Origin: an uncultured Clostridia bacterium
Lineage (GTDB): Bacteria; Bacillota; Clostridia; Christensenellales; Borkfalkiaceae
Reading direction: 5' to 3'
Assembly: GCA_947629845.1 (NCBI GenBank)
Contig: CANRFD010000048.1
Span: 1-9,241, forward strand
Length of the DNA: 9,241 bases
The position numbers and the translations under genes are program-made. The notes under the pieces were generated by a model that worked only from the letters and a program-made list of their open reading frames with translations, was not told the DNA's origin and made no database searches. Of this stretch, positions 1 to 6,410 are shown piece after piece; position 1 is the first letter of the stretch; the number at the start of each line of letters is the position of its first letter.

Positions 1-1304
1 GTGCCGCCTGCGGAGTCGCCCTCGACGATGTAAATTTCGCACAGTTCGGGGCGTTTATCCGAGCAATCGGCGAGTTTGCCGGGGAGCGTGGTGCTCTCCA
101 GCACGCCCTTGCGGCGGGTGAGTTCGCGGGCGTTGCGGGCGGCGTCCCTCGCCTTCTGCGCCGTGATGCAGCGAAGGACGAGCTCGCGCGCTTCGCTCGG
201 GTGTTCCTCCAAATATTCGCCGAGCTCATCGGCGACCGCCTTGTTGACGAAGGGGCGGATGAAGGAGTTGTTGAGCTTATCCTTGGTCTGCGATTCGAAC
301 TGCGCGTTCTCGAGCTTGACGGAGACGACGGCCGTGATGCCCTCGCGCACGTCCTCGCCCGTGAGTTTATCGCTGTCCTTGAGAATGTTCAGCTTTCTGC
401 CGGCGTCGTTGATGACCTTGGTGAGCGCCAGTTTGAGCCCCTCGACGTGGGTTCCGCCATCGATGGTGTTGACGTTGTTGGCGTAGGAATAGATGACCTC
501 GGAGTAGCCGTCGTTGTATTGCAGGGCGACTTCGCACACCGTCGTCCCCTCCTGCGCCTCGAAGTAGAGCGGCTCGGGGAAGAGCGTCTCGTTGGCGCTG
601 TTGAGTTCGGCGACGAGCTCGCGGATGCCGCCCTCGTAGCAGAAGCTATCCGCCTTGGGCTTTTCGCCGCGGAGGTCGGTGAGCGTGATCGTGAGCCCCT
701 TGTTGAGAAAGGCGAGCTCCTTTAAGCGCACCTTGAGAATTTCGTAGCGGAAGGTCGTGGTCTCGAAAATTTCGGCATCGGGATAGAAGGTGACCTCGGT
801 GCCCGTCCTCTCCGTATCGCCGATGACGGCGAGCGGGCGCTGCGGCACGCCGCGGTTGTAGACCTGTTTGTAGATGTGGCCGTTCTGGTAGACCTCCACC
901 TCCAACCATTCGGACAGGGCGTTGACCGCCTTCACGCCGACGCCGTGCAGACCCGAGGAGACCTTGTAGCCCGAGTCTCCCCCGAATTTGCCGCCCGCGT
1001 TGACCTTGGTAAAGACGACTTCCACCGTGGAGATCCCCTCCTTGGGGTGAATTTCCGTGGGAATGCCGCGGCCGTTATCGATGACGGTGCAGCTGCCGTC
1101 CTGATTGACGGTGACGTCGACGCGGGTGCAGTAGCCCGCGAGGGCTTCGTCGATGGAATTATCGACGACTTCGCTGACGAGGTGGTGAAGCCCCTTTTCG
1201 TCCGTCGAGCTGATGTACATGCCCGGGCGTTTACGGATGTGTTCGAGCCCGTCCAAGACCTGGATTTGTTCCGCGCCGTATGCGCCCTCTACTTTTTCAG
1301 ACAT
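1..1304 (-). CDS. gyrB: DNA gyrase subunit B, N-terminal 434 residues (3' end beyond window)
   Basis: GyrB is the ATPase subunit of DNA gyrase, which introduces negative supercoils with GyrA. The visible part begins MSEKVEGAYGAEQIQVLDGL and carries a complete GHKL ATPase domain: VVDNSIDEA near residues 46-54 (predicted catalytic Glu45, Mg-binding Asn49), DNGRGIP at 76-82 and GGKFGG...GLHGVGVKAVNALS at about 104-131. The transducer domain follows, with the QTK loop (ESQTKDKLNNS). The frame leaves the window inside the Toprim motif, at EGDSAGG. The start is fixed by AAAGGAG five bases upstream (1310-1316). ParE is the alternative, but the N-terminus and the GYKVSSGLHGVG stretch favour GyrB. The gene stands alone behind its own promoter, directly downstream of a terminator. 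No frame damage is seen. Confidence 0.95.
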   Translation of the reverse strand, partial: MSEKVEGAYGAEQIQVLDGLEHIRKRPGMYISSTDEKGLHHLVSEVVDNSIDEALAGYCTRVDVTVNQDGSCTVIDNGRGIPTEIHPKEGISTVEVVFTKVNAGGKFGGDSGYKVSSGLHGVGVKAVNALSEWLEVEVYQNGHIYKQVYNRGVPQRPLAVIGDTERTGTEVTFYPDAEIFETTTFRYEILKVRLKELAFLNKGLTITLTDLRGEKPKADSFCYEGGIRELVAELNSANETLFPEPLYFEAQEGTTVCEVALQYNDGYSEVIYSYANNVNTIDGGTHVEGLKLALTKVINDAGRKLNILKDSDKLTGEDVREGITAVVSVKLENAQFESQTKDKLNNSFIRPFVNKAVADELGEYLEEHPSEARELVLRCITAQKARDAARNARELTRRKGVLESTTLPGKLADCSDKRPELCEIYIVEGDSAGG

Positions 1305-1365
1305 ATATGCTCCTTTTTACTGTTGAGTACGCCGTTAAATTCGCGCGCACGCGCGCGATGTAGTA

Positions 1366-1394
1366 ATTATACCATGTAGAATAAAAAAAGTAAA
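1366..1394 (-). promoter_or_regulatory. gyrB promoter, extended -10 type
   Basis: On the minus strand a perfect TATAAT (1366-1371) is preceded by TG one base upstream (TGGTATAAT, an extended -10). At a 17-base spacing lies TTTACT (1389-1394), which matches 4 of 6 positions of the sigma-A -35 consensus. Transcription would start near 1359, giving a leader of about 55 bases before the gyrB ATG. The -35 box is formed by the distal stem base and first T of the terminator that ends the upstream operon. Confidence 0.75.
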
Positions 1395-1413
1395 CCGTTT
1401 GAACGCGGTTTAC
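1383..1413 (-). terminator. rho-independent terminator of the flippase-mazG-dus operon
   Basis: A perfect 8-bp stem (GTAAACCG at 1390-1397 with CGGTTTAC at 1406-1413) closes an 8-base loop. On the minus strand it is followed at once by seven T residues (1389 down to 1383). It lies 25 bases after the stop codon of the 86-residue ORF and just before gyrB, so it separates the two transcripts. Confidence 0.88.
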
Positions 1414-1437
1414 CCGAAATTTTGCCGTATTTTACGC

Positions 1438-1698
1438 TCAATAATCCTCGAAATCCGAGATAAGACGCCGCAGTTCTTCGGCCGCGTCCGCCCGCTCTTC
1501 CCCCTCTGCGAGGAGATATTCCCGCGCCGCCTCCACGAGTCCCACGGCCCTGTACGCCTCGCCGTAGACGAGATCGCACTTCGCCATGAAATCTTCCTCT
1601 CTGTACCCCTCGAAGCGGAGGCACCCGCGGCGGATGACCGCTTCGTCCCCCCTCTTCAAGGCGGAAAACCATTCGTGAAAAAACCTGCCGCCGCTCAT
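1438..1698 (-). CDS. 86-residue acidic helical protein of unknown function
   Basis: I do not recognise this protein. It begins MSGGRFFHEWFSALKRGD, ends RRLISDFEDY and looks almost entirely alpha-helical and acidic towards the C-terminus, with Ala/Glu-rich amphipathic stretches such as VGLVEAAREYLLAEG that recall TPR-like helix pairs. No cysteine pair, signal peptide or membrane segment is visible. The start is chosen because its ATG overlaps the dus stop codon as ATGA, the usual sign of translational coupling, with a G-rich ribosome binding site (GGGGGGA) four bases upstream. An in-frame ATG at 1708-1710 would add four residues. It is the last gene of the operon, with the terminator 25 bases after its TGA. 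The tight coupling supports a real gene, but no role can be assigned. Confidence 0.72.
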   Translation of the reverse strand: MSGGRFFHEWFSALKRGDEAVIRRGCLRFEGYREEDFMAKCDLVYGEAYRAVGLVEAAREYLLAEGEERADAAEELRRLISDFEDY

Positions 1699-2792
1699 AC
1701 TTCCCCCCATAGCTCCCTGCTGAGCGCGGCGACTTCCTCCGTCGTCTGCGCCGCGAACAGCCGCTGTTTGCCCCTTGCCGCGCCCCGCGTGCCCTTCAGC
1801 CAGAACGCCGCCATCTTGCGGCAAAAGACGAGGGCGAACCGCTCGCCGTAAATTTCCCGCTCCTCCTCCAGAAGCTGCAGGAAATAGGGCAGCAGCGGGG
1901 GGCGCTCTTCGCCGCAGATCGCGCAAAAGACGCGGGGATCGTAGAGCGCGGCGCGCGCCACCATGACGCCGTCTGCGCCCGTGCGTTCCAACATCTTTTT
2001 TGCGTCCTTCTCGTTCCACACGCCGCCGTTGGCGATGACGGGGACGGAGACCGCCGCCTTGGCCGCCGCGATCTCGGCGTAGTCGGGCGGGCCGGCATAG
2101 ATCTTTTCGCGCGTTCTGCCGTGCACGGTGAGCATGCACGCGCCCGCTCCCGCGCAGCGTTTGGCAAATTCCGCCGTGCACTTGTGCGCCTCATCGACGC
2201 CCGTGCGGAACTTGACGGAGACGCGCTTGCCGCTCTTTACGCACGCCGCGATGACCTTTTCCGCGAGGGCGGGATCCTCCATGAGCGCATTCCCCTCCCC
2301 GTTTTTAACGATCTTGGGCATGGGGCAGCCCATGTTGATATCGACGAGGTCGAAGTCTTTGAGCGCCTCGCTCTCGCACGCCTCGCGCATGATGTCGGGG
2401 TCGGCGCCGAAGAGCTGCACGGCGAGGGGACGGGGGGAGGAACACTCGGGGCGCACCCCCACCCCTACCCCTCCCCCTAACGTAGGGGGAGGGCAAGTTA
2501 AAGTAGCCGAACGGGGGTCGGTATTTCCCTCCGGGGAAGGCACAGAACCCCTATCCCCCGCTGCGCGGGTACTTCCCCCAAAGGGGGGAAGCAAGGAGGC
2601 ATGGTAGAGGAGTTGGTTGGTCTCCTCGTTGGCGTAGTGGAGACCCTTGGCGCTGACCATCTCCGTGAATGCGAGCCCCGCGCCGAACCCCTCGCACAGC
2701 TTCCTGTACGGGTAGTTGGTGTAGCCCGCCATGGGCGCGAGAAATACGTTGTTGGGGCATACCATGCCCGCGATATCAAGTGCGTGCAGCAT
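1695..2792 (-). CDS. dusB: tRNA-dihydrouridine synthase (DusB-like) with in-frame repeat insertion
   Basis: FMN- and NADPH-dependent enzyme that reduces uridine to dihydrouridine in tRNA. The 365-residue protein shows the family's TIM-barrel landmarks: FLAPMAGYTN at 17-26, the active-site loop DINMGCPMPK at 151-160 with predicted catalytic Cys156, VSVKFRTG at 191-198, HGRTREKIYAG at 224-234 and PVIANGG at 251-257. The start is set by AGGAGG (2800-2805) seven bases upstream, and the first 17 bases overlap the end of mazG. Residues 67-120 (LLPPFGG... to ...ECSSP) match nothing in the family: they are encoded by palindromic repeats and interrupt the usual passage between helix NEETNQLLYHA and strand RPLAVQLFGAD. 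Without them the protein is about 311 residues, close to the family norm of about 320. The Dus family is certain; the DusB subgroup is likely. Confidence 0.92.
   Translation of the reverse strand: MLHALDIAGMVCPNNVFLAPMAGYTNYPYRKLCEGFGAGLAFTEMVSAKGLHYANEETNQLLYHASLLPPFGGSTRAAGDRGSVPSPEGNTDPRSATLTCPPPTLGGGVGVGVRPECSSPRPLAVQLFGADPDIMREACESEALKDFDLVDINMGCPMPKIVKNGEGNALMEDPALAEKVIAACVKSGKRVSVKFRTGVDEAHKCTAEFAKRCAGAGACMLTVHGRTREKIYAGPPDYAEIAAAKAAVSVPVIANGGVWNEKDAKKMLERTGADGVMVARAALYDPRVFCAICGEERPPLLPYFLQLLEEEREIYGERFALVFCRKMAAFWLKGTRGAARGKQRLFAAQTTEEVAALSRELWGEV
2433..2594 (-). repeat. R1+R2 palindromic repeat composite inserted in frame in dus
   Basis: This 162-bp stretch (54 codons) lies inside dus and resembles intergenic repeats elsewhere in the window. 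R1 (about 2543-2597) has hairpins CCCGC-TGC-GCGGG (2557-2569) and CTTCCCCC-AAAG-GGGGGAAG (2572-2591), and closely matches the copy at 6812-6868. R2 (about 2449-2497) has a perfect 10-bp stem (2469-2478 with 2484-2493) and the C-rich repeats of the copies at 5495-5552 and 6549-6606. The exact ends are uncertain by a few codons. The length is a multiple of three and the dus frame contains no stop across it. Confidence 0.85.
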
Positions 2793-4182
2793 GTTTCGCC
2801 CTCCTGTAATATTCGTCTTTTTCCGCCTGCGTAAGGGCGTTGACGTCCTTGCCGTCGGCGAGCACGAGCGCCTCGTAGGCGTTGTAACGGGCGGCGCACT
2901 TCTTCACCGTATCGAGGAGGGCCTGTTCGCAGTCGACGCCCGCGGCGCGCCCCAATTCGACGGTGCAGAAGAGGACGTCGCCGAGCTCCTCCGCGATGCG
3001 CCCCCTTTCGCCCGAGGCGAGGGCGGCCTTGAACTCCGCGTACTCCTCGCGGAACTTCTTCTCGAAATTCTCCACCGTGGCGGCGTCCCAGCCCCCCTTT
3101 TCCATGCGCTTGGCGATTTTCTGCGCGCGCAAGAGCGCGGGGAACACCTCGGGCACGTCGTTTACGGCGTCCGAATAGGTGTGCTGGTGCTTCTCCGTCA
3201 TCTTGTTCTTCTCCCACACCGAGAGCGCGCCGTCGGCGCCCTGCGCCCTGTCCTGCCCGAACACGTGGGTGTGGCGGGAGATGAGCTTTAAGCAGACCTC
3301 GGAGAGGACGTCGTCCATGGTGAAGTTGCCCCGCTCCTCCTCCATGAGCGTGTGGAATGCCGCCTGCATCAGGACGTCGCCCGCCTCTTCGCGCATCTTT
3401 TCGGGGTCGTCCTTATCGATGGCGTCGACGAGCTCGTACGCCTCCTCGATGCAGTTGATGCGGATACTTTCATGCGTCTGCACCCTGTCCCAGGGGCAGC
3501 CGTCGGGGGCGCGGAGAAGGCGCAGGATGGCGAGGAAGTCGTCGAGGTCGAACCGCTTCTTCCCGAGGAGGGGCGTATCGTACACGACGAGGGCGCACAG
3601 CGCGCCGTATTCCCTCTGGCGGTCGGCCTCGTACAGGGGAATTTTGCGCAGCGTTTGCCCGTTTATGTAGGCGCAGGGGGCTTCGTCGCCGAATTTTTCG
3701 GCGAGCAGGAGCTTGATGTCGCCCGCGAGCTGCCGGTCGGCGACGTCGTACACGACGAGGGGCAGGGAGAGCTTGGCGCCCTCCGCCTCGTATGCGGAGA
3801 CCGAGGTGAATTTGCCGAACAGCCCCGCCTTTGCCGCCGCGGACGCCGCCTTCCCCACGCCCTCGACGACCTGCGTTCCCCTGCCGAGGAGGAGCTGCGC
3901 CGCACGATCCTCCGTGACGGCCCCGCAGACGCAGTAGCAGGTATCCCCCTCCCCGGCGCGGCGTTTCACCTCCCGCGCGATGTTTTTGGCGAGGGTATCG
4001 TAGTTGCGGCTCCTTTCGTAGAGCGCATCGAGCGTTTCAAAGGCGATGCCCGCTTCCTTCAGGTCTGCGGCGACGGGCTGTAATGCGGTGTTCAAAAGCA
4101 CCGTCTTTGCCGACCGCATCGCCGCCTGTGCGCGCACCGTGAGAGCGCCGCGTTCCGTTCCGAGTCCGATGACCGTGATCAT
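2776..4182 (-). CDS. mazG: YabN-type fusion: tetrapyrrole methylase-like domain + MazG nucleotide pyrophosphohydrolase
   Basis: MazG proteins hydrolyse nucleoside triphosphates to monophosphates and pyrophosphate. The 468-residue length and domain order match YabN of Bacillus. Residues 1 to about 200 are a tetrapyrrole-methylase-like domain opening MITVIGLGTE. Two MazG repeats follow: the first has CPWDRVQTHESI at 229-240, metal-binding glutamates in IEEAYE (245-250) and EEAGD (265-269), and SRHTHVFG; the second has REEYAEF (378-384) and AEELGD (397-402). The methylase domain looks degenerate: where relatives carry a PGHP-like loop, this protein reads CVCGAVTED. A ribosome binding site AAAGGAG (4190-4196) lies seven bases upstream of the ATG. 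The gene sits inside the tail of the flippase frame and overlaps dus by 17 bases. Its position next to the flippase and spoVT matches Bacillus yabN. Confidence 0.92.
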   Translation of the reverse strand: MITVIGLGTERGALTVRAQAAMRSAKTVLLNTALQPVAADLKEAGIAFETLDALYERSRNYDTLAKNIAREVKRRAGEGDTCYCVCGAVTEDRAAQLLLGRGTQVVEGVGKAASAAAKAGLFGKFTSVSAYEAEGAKLSLPLVVYDVADRQLAGDIKLLLAEKFGDEAPCAYINGQTLRKIPLYEADRQREYGALCALVVYDTPLLGKKRFDLDDFLAILRLLRAPDGCPWDRVQTHESIRINCIEEAYELVDAIDKDDPEKMREEAGDVLMQAAFHTLMEEERGNFTMDDVLSEVCLKLISRHTHVFGQDRAQGADGALSVWEKNKMTEKHQHTYSDAVNDVPEVFPALLRAQKIAKRMEKGGWDAATVENFEKKFREEYAEFKAALASGERGRIAEELGDVLFCTVELGRAAGVDCEQALLDTVKKCAARYNAYEALVLADGKDVNALTQAEKDEYYRRAKHAART

Positions 4183-5482
4183 GTCTGTTCTCCTTTTGTC
4201 TTGCGGTAACAGTATAAATCAAATCGAGAGAAAATGCAACCAGATAGCAGACATTTGCCGCGATCGCCGCGCCCGCAACGCCGAGGGCGGGAATGAGCGC
4301 AAATTGCAGGGCGTGCTTCACGATGACGGCCGCCAGCATGGAAAAAGCCGCGCGCTTCGCCCTGCCCATGCCCGTGAGACAGGCGGAGAGGGTGTCTACG
4401 CCGGCGAGCGTCGCCGCCGAGACCGACGACAGCCGCACGAGACGGGCGAGCAGAAGAACGTCCTCTTCCCCCAAGGCGGGGTACAAAAATCGTGCAATGG
4501 GGACGGAAAATACGAACAATCCCGCGGCGCACGGGAGGGAAAGGGCGAGGGTCAGGGCGAGGGCGTACACGGCGCGGCGCTTTCCGCCGCGGACGTCCCC
4601 CTTCGCCATGCGGAAGGAGACCGAGGTGACGGTGGCCGCGACAAGCCCGTAGCACACCGTAGCGGGCAGGCTTACGAGGCTGGACGCCCCGCCCGAGAAC
4701 AGCCCGTACTGTGCCACGGCGCGCGCGGTGCGCCTCTGCAAGAGCCGCACGACGAGGACGCTGTCCGTCATCTGCGACAGGGGCAGGAGCGCGGACGCCG
4801 CCATGACGGGGAGGGCGGAGCGCAGGACGCTTCCCCCCGTGGCGGGGCGCGCGGACATCAGCTTGCGGCGGGGTTCGCCGCGGTAGCGAAGAGCAAGGCA
4901 GACGAGGGCGACGAGCTCGGAGGCCGTGACGGCGGCAAGGGCGCAAAACGCCGCCTGCGCAGAGTCGCGTGCAAAGCGCATCGCCAAGAAGAGGCCGAAG
5001 GAACTCTTGACGAGCTGCTCGGCGATCTCGCTCGCGGCCGTGGGGAACATGTTGTTCTTCCCCTGAAAATAGCCGCGGAATACGGCGATGAGCGCCACGA
5101 AAAAGACGGACGGCGCAAGCGCATAGTAGCACGGGGCGAGGGAGGGTTCGCCCTGCAATTTCGCCATAATGGGGGCGAAAATGAGCATGACGGCCGTGCC
5201 CGCCGCGCCGAGGAAGGCGAACATGGCGAGCGCAGGGCGCATGGGGACGGGCTCGCCGCGCGCCGTCCTTTCCGCCACGATGCGGGAAAACGCCGAGGGA
5301 ATGCCCGCGGACGAGAACGTTAAAAGCACGCAAAAGAGCGGGTACGCCATGGAGTAGAGCCCCATGCCGTAGCCGCCGAGGAGGGCTCCCAGCGGGAAGC
5401 GGTAGAGCGCGCCGATGGCCTTTGCGATCAGCCCGCCGAGCGAAATGACGGCAACGCTTTTGAGAAAGATCGCGTGTTTCAT
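4037..5482 (-). CDS. SpoVB/YabM-like polysaccharide or lipid flippase, aberrant C-terminal tail
   Basis: Multi-pass inner-membrane protein of the MOP (MATE/MurJ/Wzx) superfamily, which flips lipid-linked cell-envelope precursors. Hydrophobic segments recur from residue 6 to about 425. The stretch RGYFQGKNNMFPTAASEIAEQLVKS (136-160) is the diagnostic SpoVB/YabM motif, and its place between spoVT and mazG points to YabM. The start is taken as MKHAIFLKS at 5480-5482. A GTG in frame at 5507-5509 would add only repeat-encoded residues. No convincing ribosome binding site precedes either start, because an R2 repeat lies directly upstream. After about residue 429 the frame leaves the last membrane segment and continues for about 50 basic, His/Arg-rich residues that are simply mazG read out of frame (146-bp overlap). 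The adjacent frame ends at TGA 4179-4181, overlapping the mazG ATG as ATGA. The true C-terminus is therefore doubtful. Confidence 0.85.
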   Translation of the reverse strand: MKHAIFLKSVAVISLGGLIAKAIGALYRFPLGALLGGYGMGLYSMAYPLFCVLLTFSSAGIPSAFSRIVAERTARGEPVPMRPALAMFAFLGAAGTAVMLIFAPIMAKLQGEPSLAPCYYALAPSVFFVALIAVFRGYFQGKNNMFPTAASEIAEQLVKSSFGLFLAMRFARDSAQAAFCALAAVTASELVALVCLALRYRGEPRRKLMSARPATGGSVLRSALPVMAASALLPLSQMTDSVLVVRLLQRRTARAVAQYGLFSGGASSLVSLPATVCYGLVAATVTSVSFRMAKGDVRGGKRRAVYALALTLALSLPCAAGLFVFSVPIARFLYPALGEEDVLLLARLVRLSSVSAATLAGVDTLSACLTGMGRAKRAAFSMLAAVIVKHALQFALIPALGVAGAAIAANVCYLVAFSLDLIYTVTARQKENRHDHGHRTRNGTRRSHGARTGGDAVGKDGAFEHRITARRRRPEGSGHRL

Positions 5483-5494
5483 TATGTAGGGCGG

Positions 5495-5552
5495 ACGGCG
5501 GAGCCCCACCCCCGTCCCTACGGGACACCCCCTCCCACGGAGGGGGCAAGGA
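5495..5552 (-). repeat. R2 palindromic repeat abutting the flippase start codon
   Basis: C-rich module with hairpins: GTCCC-TAC-GGGAC, CCCCCTCC with GGAGGGGG, and a small stem made from the GGAGCCCC side. It is nearly identical over about 34 bases to the copy at 6549-6606 and related to the R2 part of the dus insertion. It ends about a dozen bases before the flippase ATG (5482), where a ribosome binding site would be expected. Confidence 0.8.
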
Positions 5553-5571
5553 GAGCGGAGAAGGAGCTATC

Positions 5572-5654
5572 GCGGCGGCGAGCTACTGCACGCCGCCGCT
5601 ACTTCGTCGCTACGCTCCTCGTGCCGCGCTTAGTAGACGAATAGTGCGCGCGGG
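5572..5654 (-). repeat. Inverted partial copy of repeat element M
   Basis: Read on the minus strand, 5598-5654 matches the left half of the elements at 6623-6784 and 8161-8324, sharing GCGCGGCACGAGGAGCGTAG and then CGACGAAGTAGC. It is followed by a perfect 9-bp inverted repeat (GCGGCGGCG at 5572-5580, CGCCGCCGC at 5591-5599). The right half with the terminal inverted repeat is missing, so this is a fragment in the opposite orientation. Confidence 0.75.
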
Positions 5655-5771
5655 GTGGTGCGAGGCGGGTTTCCCGCCACTGCACGCCCCAATTTGCCGC
5701 ATACCTGCGGCTTAATGTTGAGACAAGCGTCCCGCGACGACCAAGTTGATATCCCAAACGCGCTTATTTCC
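5655..5771. other. Repeat-like intergenic stretch without a supported gene
   Basis: Holds two small perfect hairpins, GGCGGG-TTT-CCCGCC (5670-5684) and GCCGCA-TACC-TGCGGC (5697-5712), in otherwise undistinguished sequence. A 63-codon minus-strand frame crosses it but has no ribosome binding site and runs through flanking palindromes, so I treat it as non-coding. It may be part of another dispersed element. No second copy is in the window. Confidence 0.45.
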
Positions 5772-5840
5772 TCGCACAAAAGATTTTCGCACGCGCCGCC
5801 GCCACAGGCGGCAGGGCGCACGCGGAAAGATTTTGTGCGA
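5772..5840 (-). repeat. 69-bp inverted repeat directly downstream of spoVT
   Basis: The outer arms TCGCACAAAA (5772-5781) and TTTTGTGCGA (5831-5840) pair perfectly. An inner GC-rich stem (about 10 bp with two G-T pairs, then GCCGCC-ACA-GGCGGC at 5798-5812) continues to the tip. It begins four bases after the spoVT stop codon, so it would form at the 3' end of that transcript. It lacks a downstream T-tract and is not a textbook terminator, but could act as one or as a 3'-stabilising hairpin. Confidence 0.7.
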
Positions 5841-5843
5841 AAC

Positions 5844-6389
5844 TTATTCGAATTGATTAGCTATGATCTCGGCGGTGAGACGGGCGAGTTTCACCGCGGG
5901 CGCCTCCATGACCGCGCCCTCGTCGCCCGACAGCAGGATGACTGCGCCCAAGCAGTCCCCGTTCGCCACAATGGGCACCACGATCTCCGCCGTCGCCGCA
6001 AAATCGCTCTCCGCCGCGACGGGGTAGACGTCGCCCCCCTCCGCAAGGCTCGCGAGATAGCTCCTTCGCGACGTCATGATCTCCGTCATCTGCTCCGAGA
6101 CCGTCTTTCCCACCAGCGAACGCTTGCCCGTGCCGCTCGCCGCGAGGACGGAGTCGGTATCGCAGATGGCGGCAAGGTAGCCGCTCTGCTCCGAGAGCGA
6201 CTTCGCCGTGCCCTCTGCGAACCGCTCCACCGAGGCGATGGGCGAATATTTTTTCAGCATCAGCTCGTCGCGGTCGGTGAAGAGCTCGAGCGGATCCCCC
6301 TCCCGAATGCGCAGCGTTCGCCTTATTTCTTTGGGAATGACGACCCTGCCGAGCTCGTCGATGCGCCTTACAATTCCCGTTGCTTTCAT
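5844..6389 (-). CDS. spoVT: Stage V sporulation protein T (AbrB-family regulator with GAF-like domain)
   Basis: SpoVT is a DNA-binding regulator that tunes sigma-G-dependent genes in the developing forespore. Residues 1-50 form the AbrB-type swapped-hairpin DNA-binding domain and match Bacillus SpoVT almost residue for residue (MKATGIVRRI, then ELGRVVIPKEIRRTLRIREG). Residues from about 55 to 178 fit the GAF-like sensor domain (ICDTDSVLAASG at 75-86, VPIVANGDCLGAVILLSGDE at 138-157). The length of 181 residues compares with 178 in B. subtilis. The start is MKAT because GGAGG (6397-6401) lies seven bases before it; an upstream ATG (6411-6413) would translate through that site. No truncation is seen. 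The gene is monocistronic-looking, with repeats on both sides, and lies upstream of the flippase and mazG genes as in Bacillus. Confidence 0.96.
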   Translation of the reverse strand: MKATGIVRRIDELGRVVIPKEIRRTLRIREGDPLELFTDRDELMLKKYSPIASVERFAEGTAKSLSEQSGYLAAICDTDSVLAASGTGKRSLVGKTVSEQMTEIMTSRRSYLASLAEGGDVYPVAAESDFAATAEIVVPIVANGDCLGAVILLSGDEGAVMEAPAVKLARLTAEIIANQFE

Positions 6390-6410
6390 AAAAAAACCTC
6401 CGAATACTTT

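Noticed and set aside
1699..2181. Long minus-strand frame upstream of the 86-residue ORF (247 codons in total)
   Set aside because: The upstream part is dus read out of frame; the ATGA overlap marks the real start at 1698.
4046..5323. 425-codon plus-strand open frame opposite the flippase gene
   Set aside because: Low-complexity Arg/Gly/Glu-rich translation typical of antisense frames in GC-rich DNA; the opposite strand encodes a clear membrane protein.
5630..5821. 63-codon minus-strand frame between spoVT and the flippase
   Set aside because: No ribosome binding site, and it crosses hairpins and the 69-bp inverted repeat; more likely repeat sequence.
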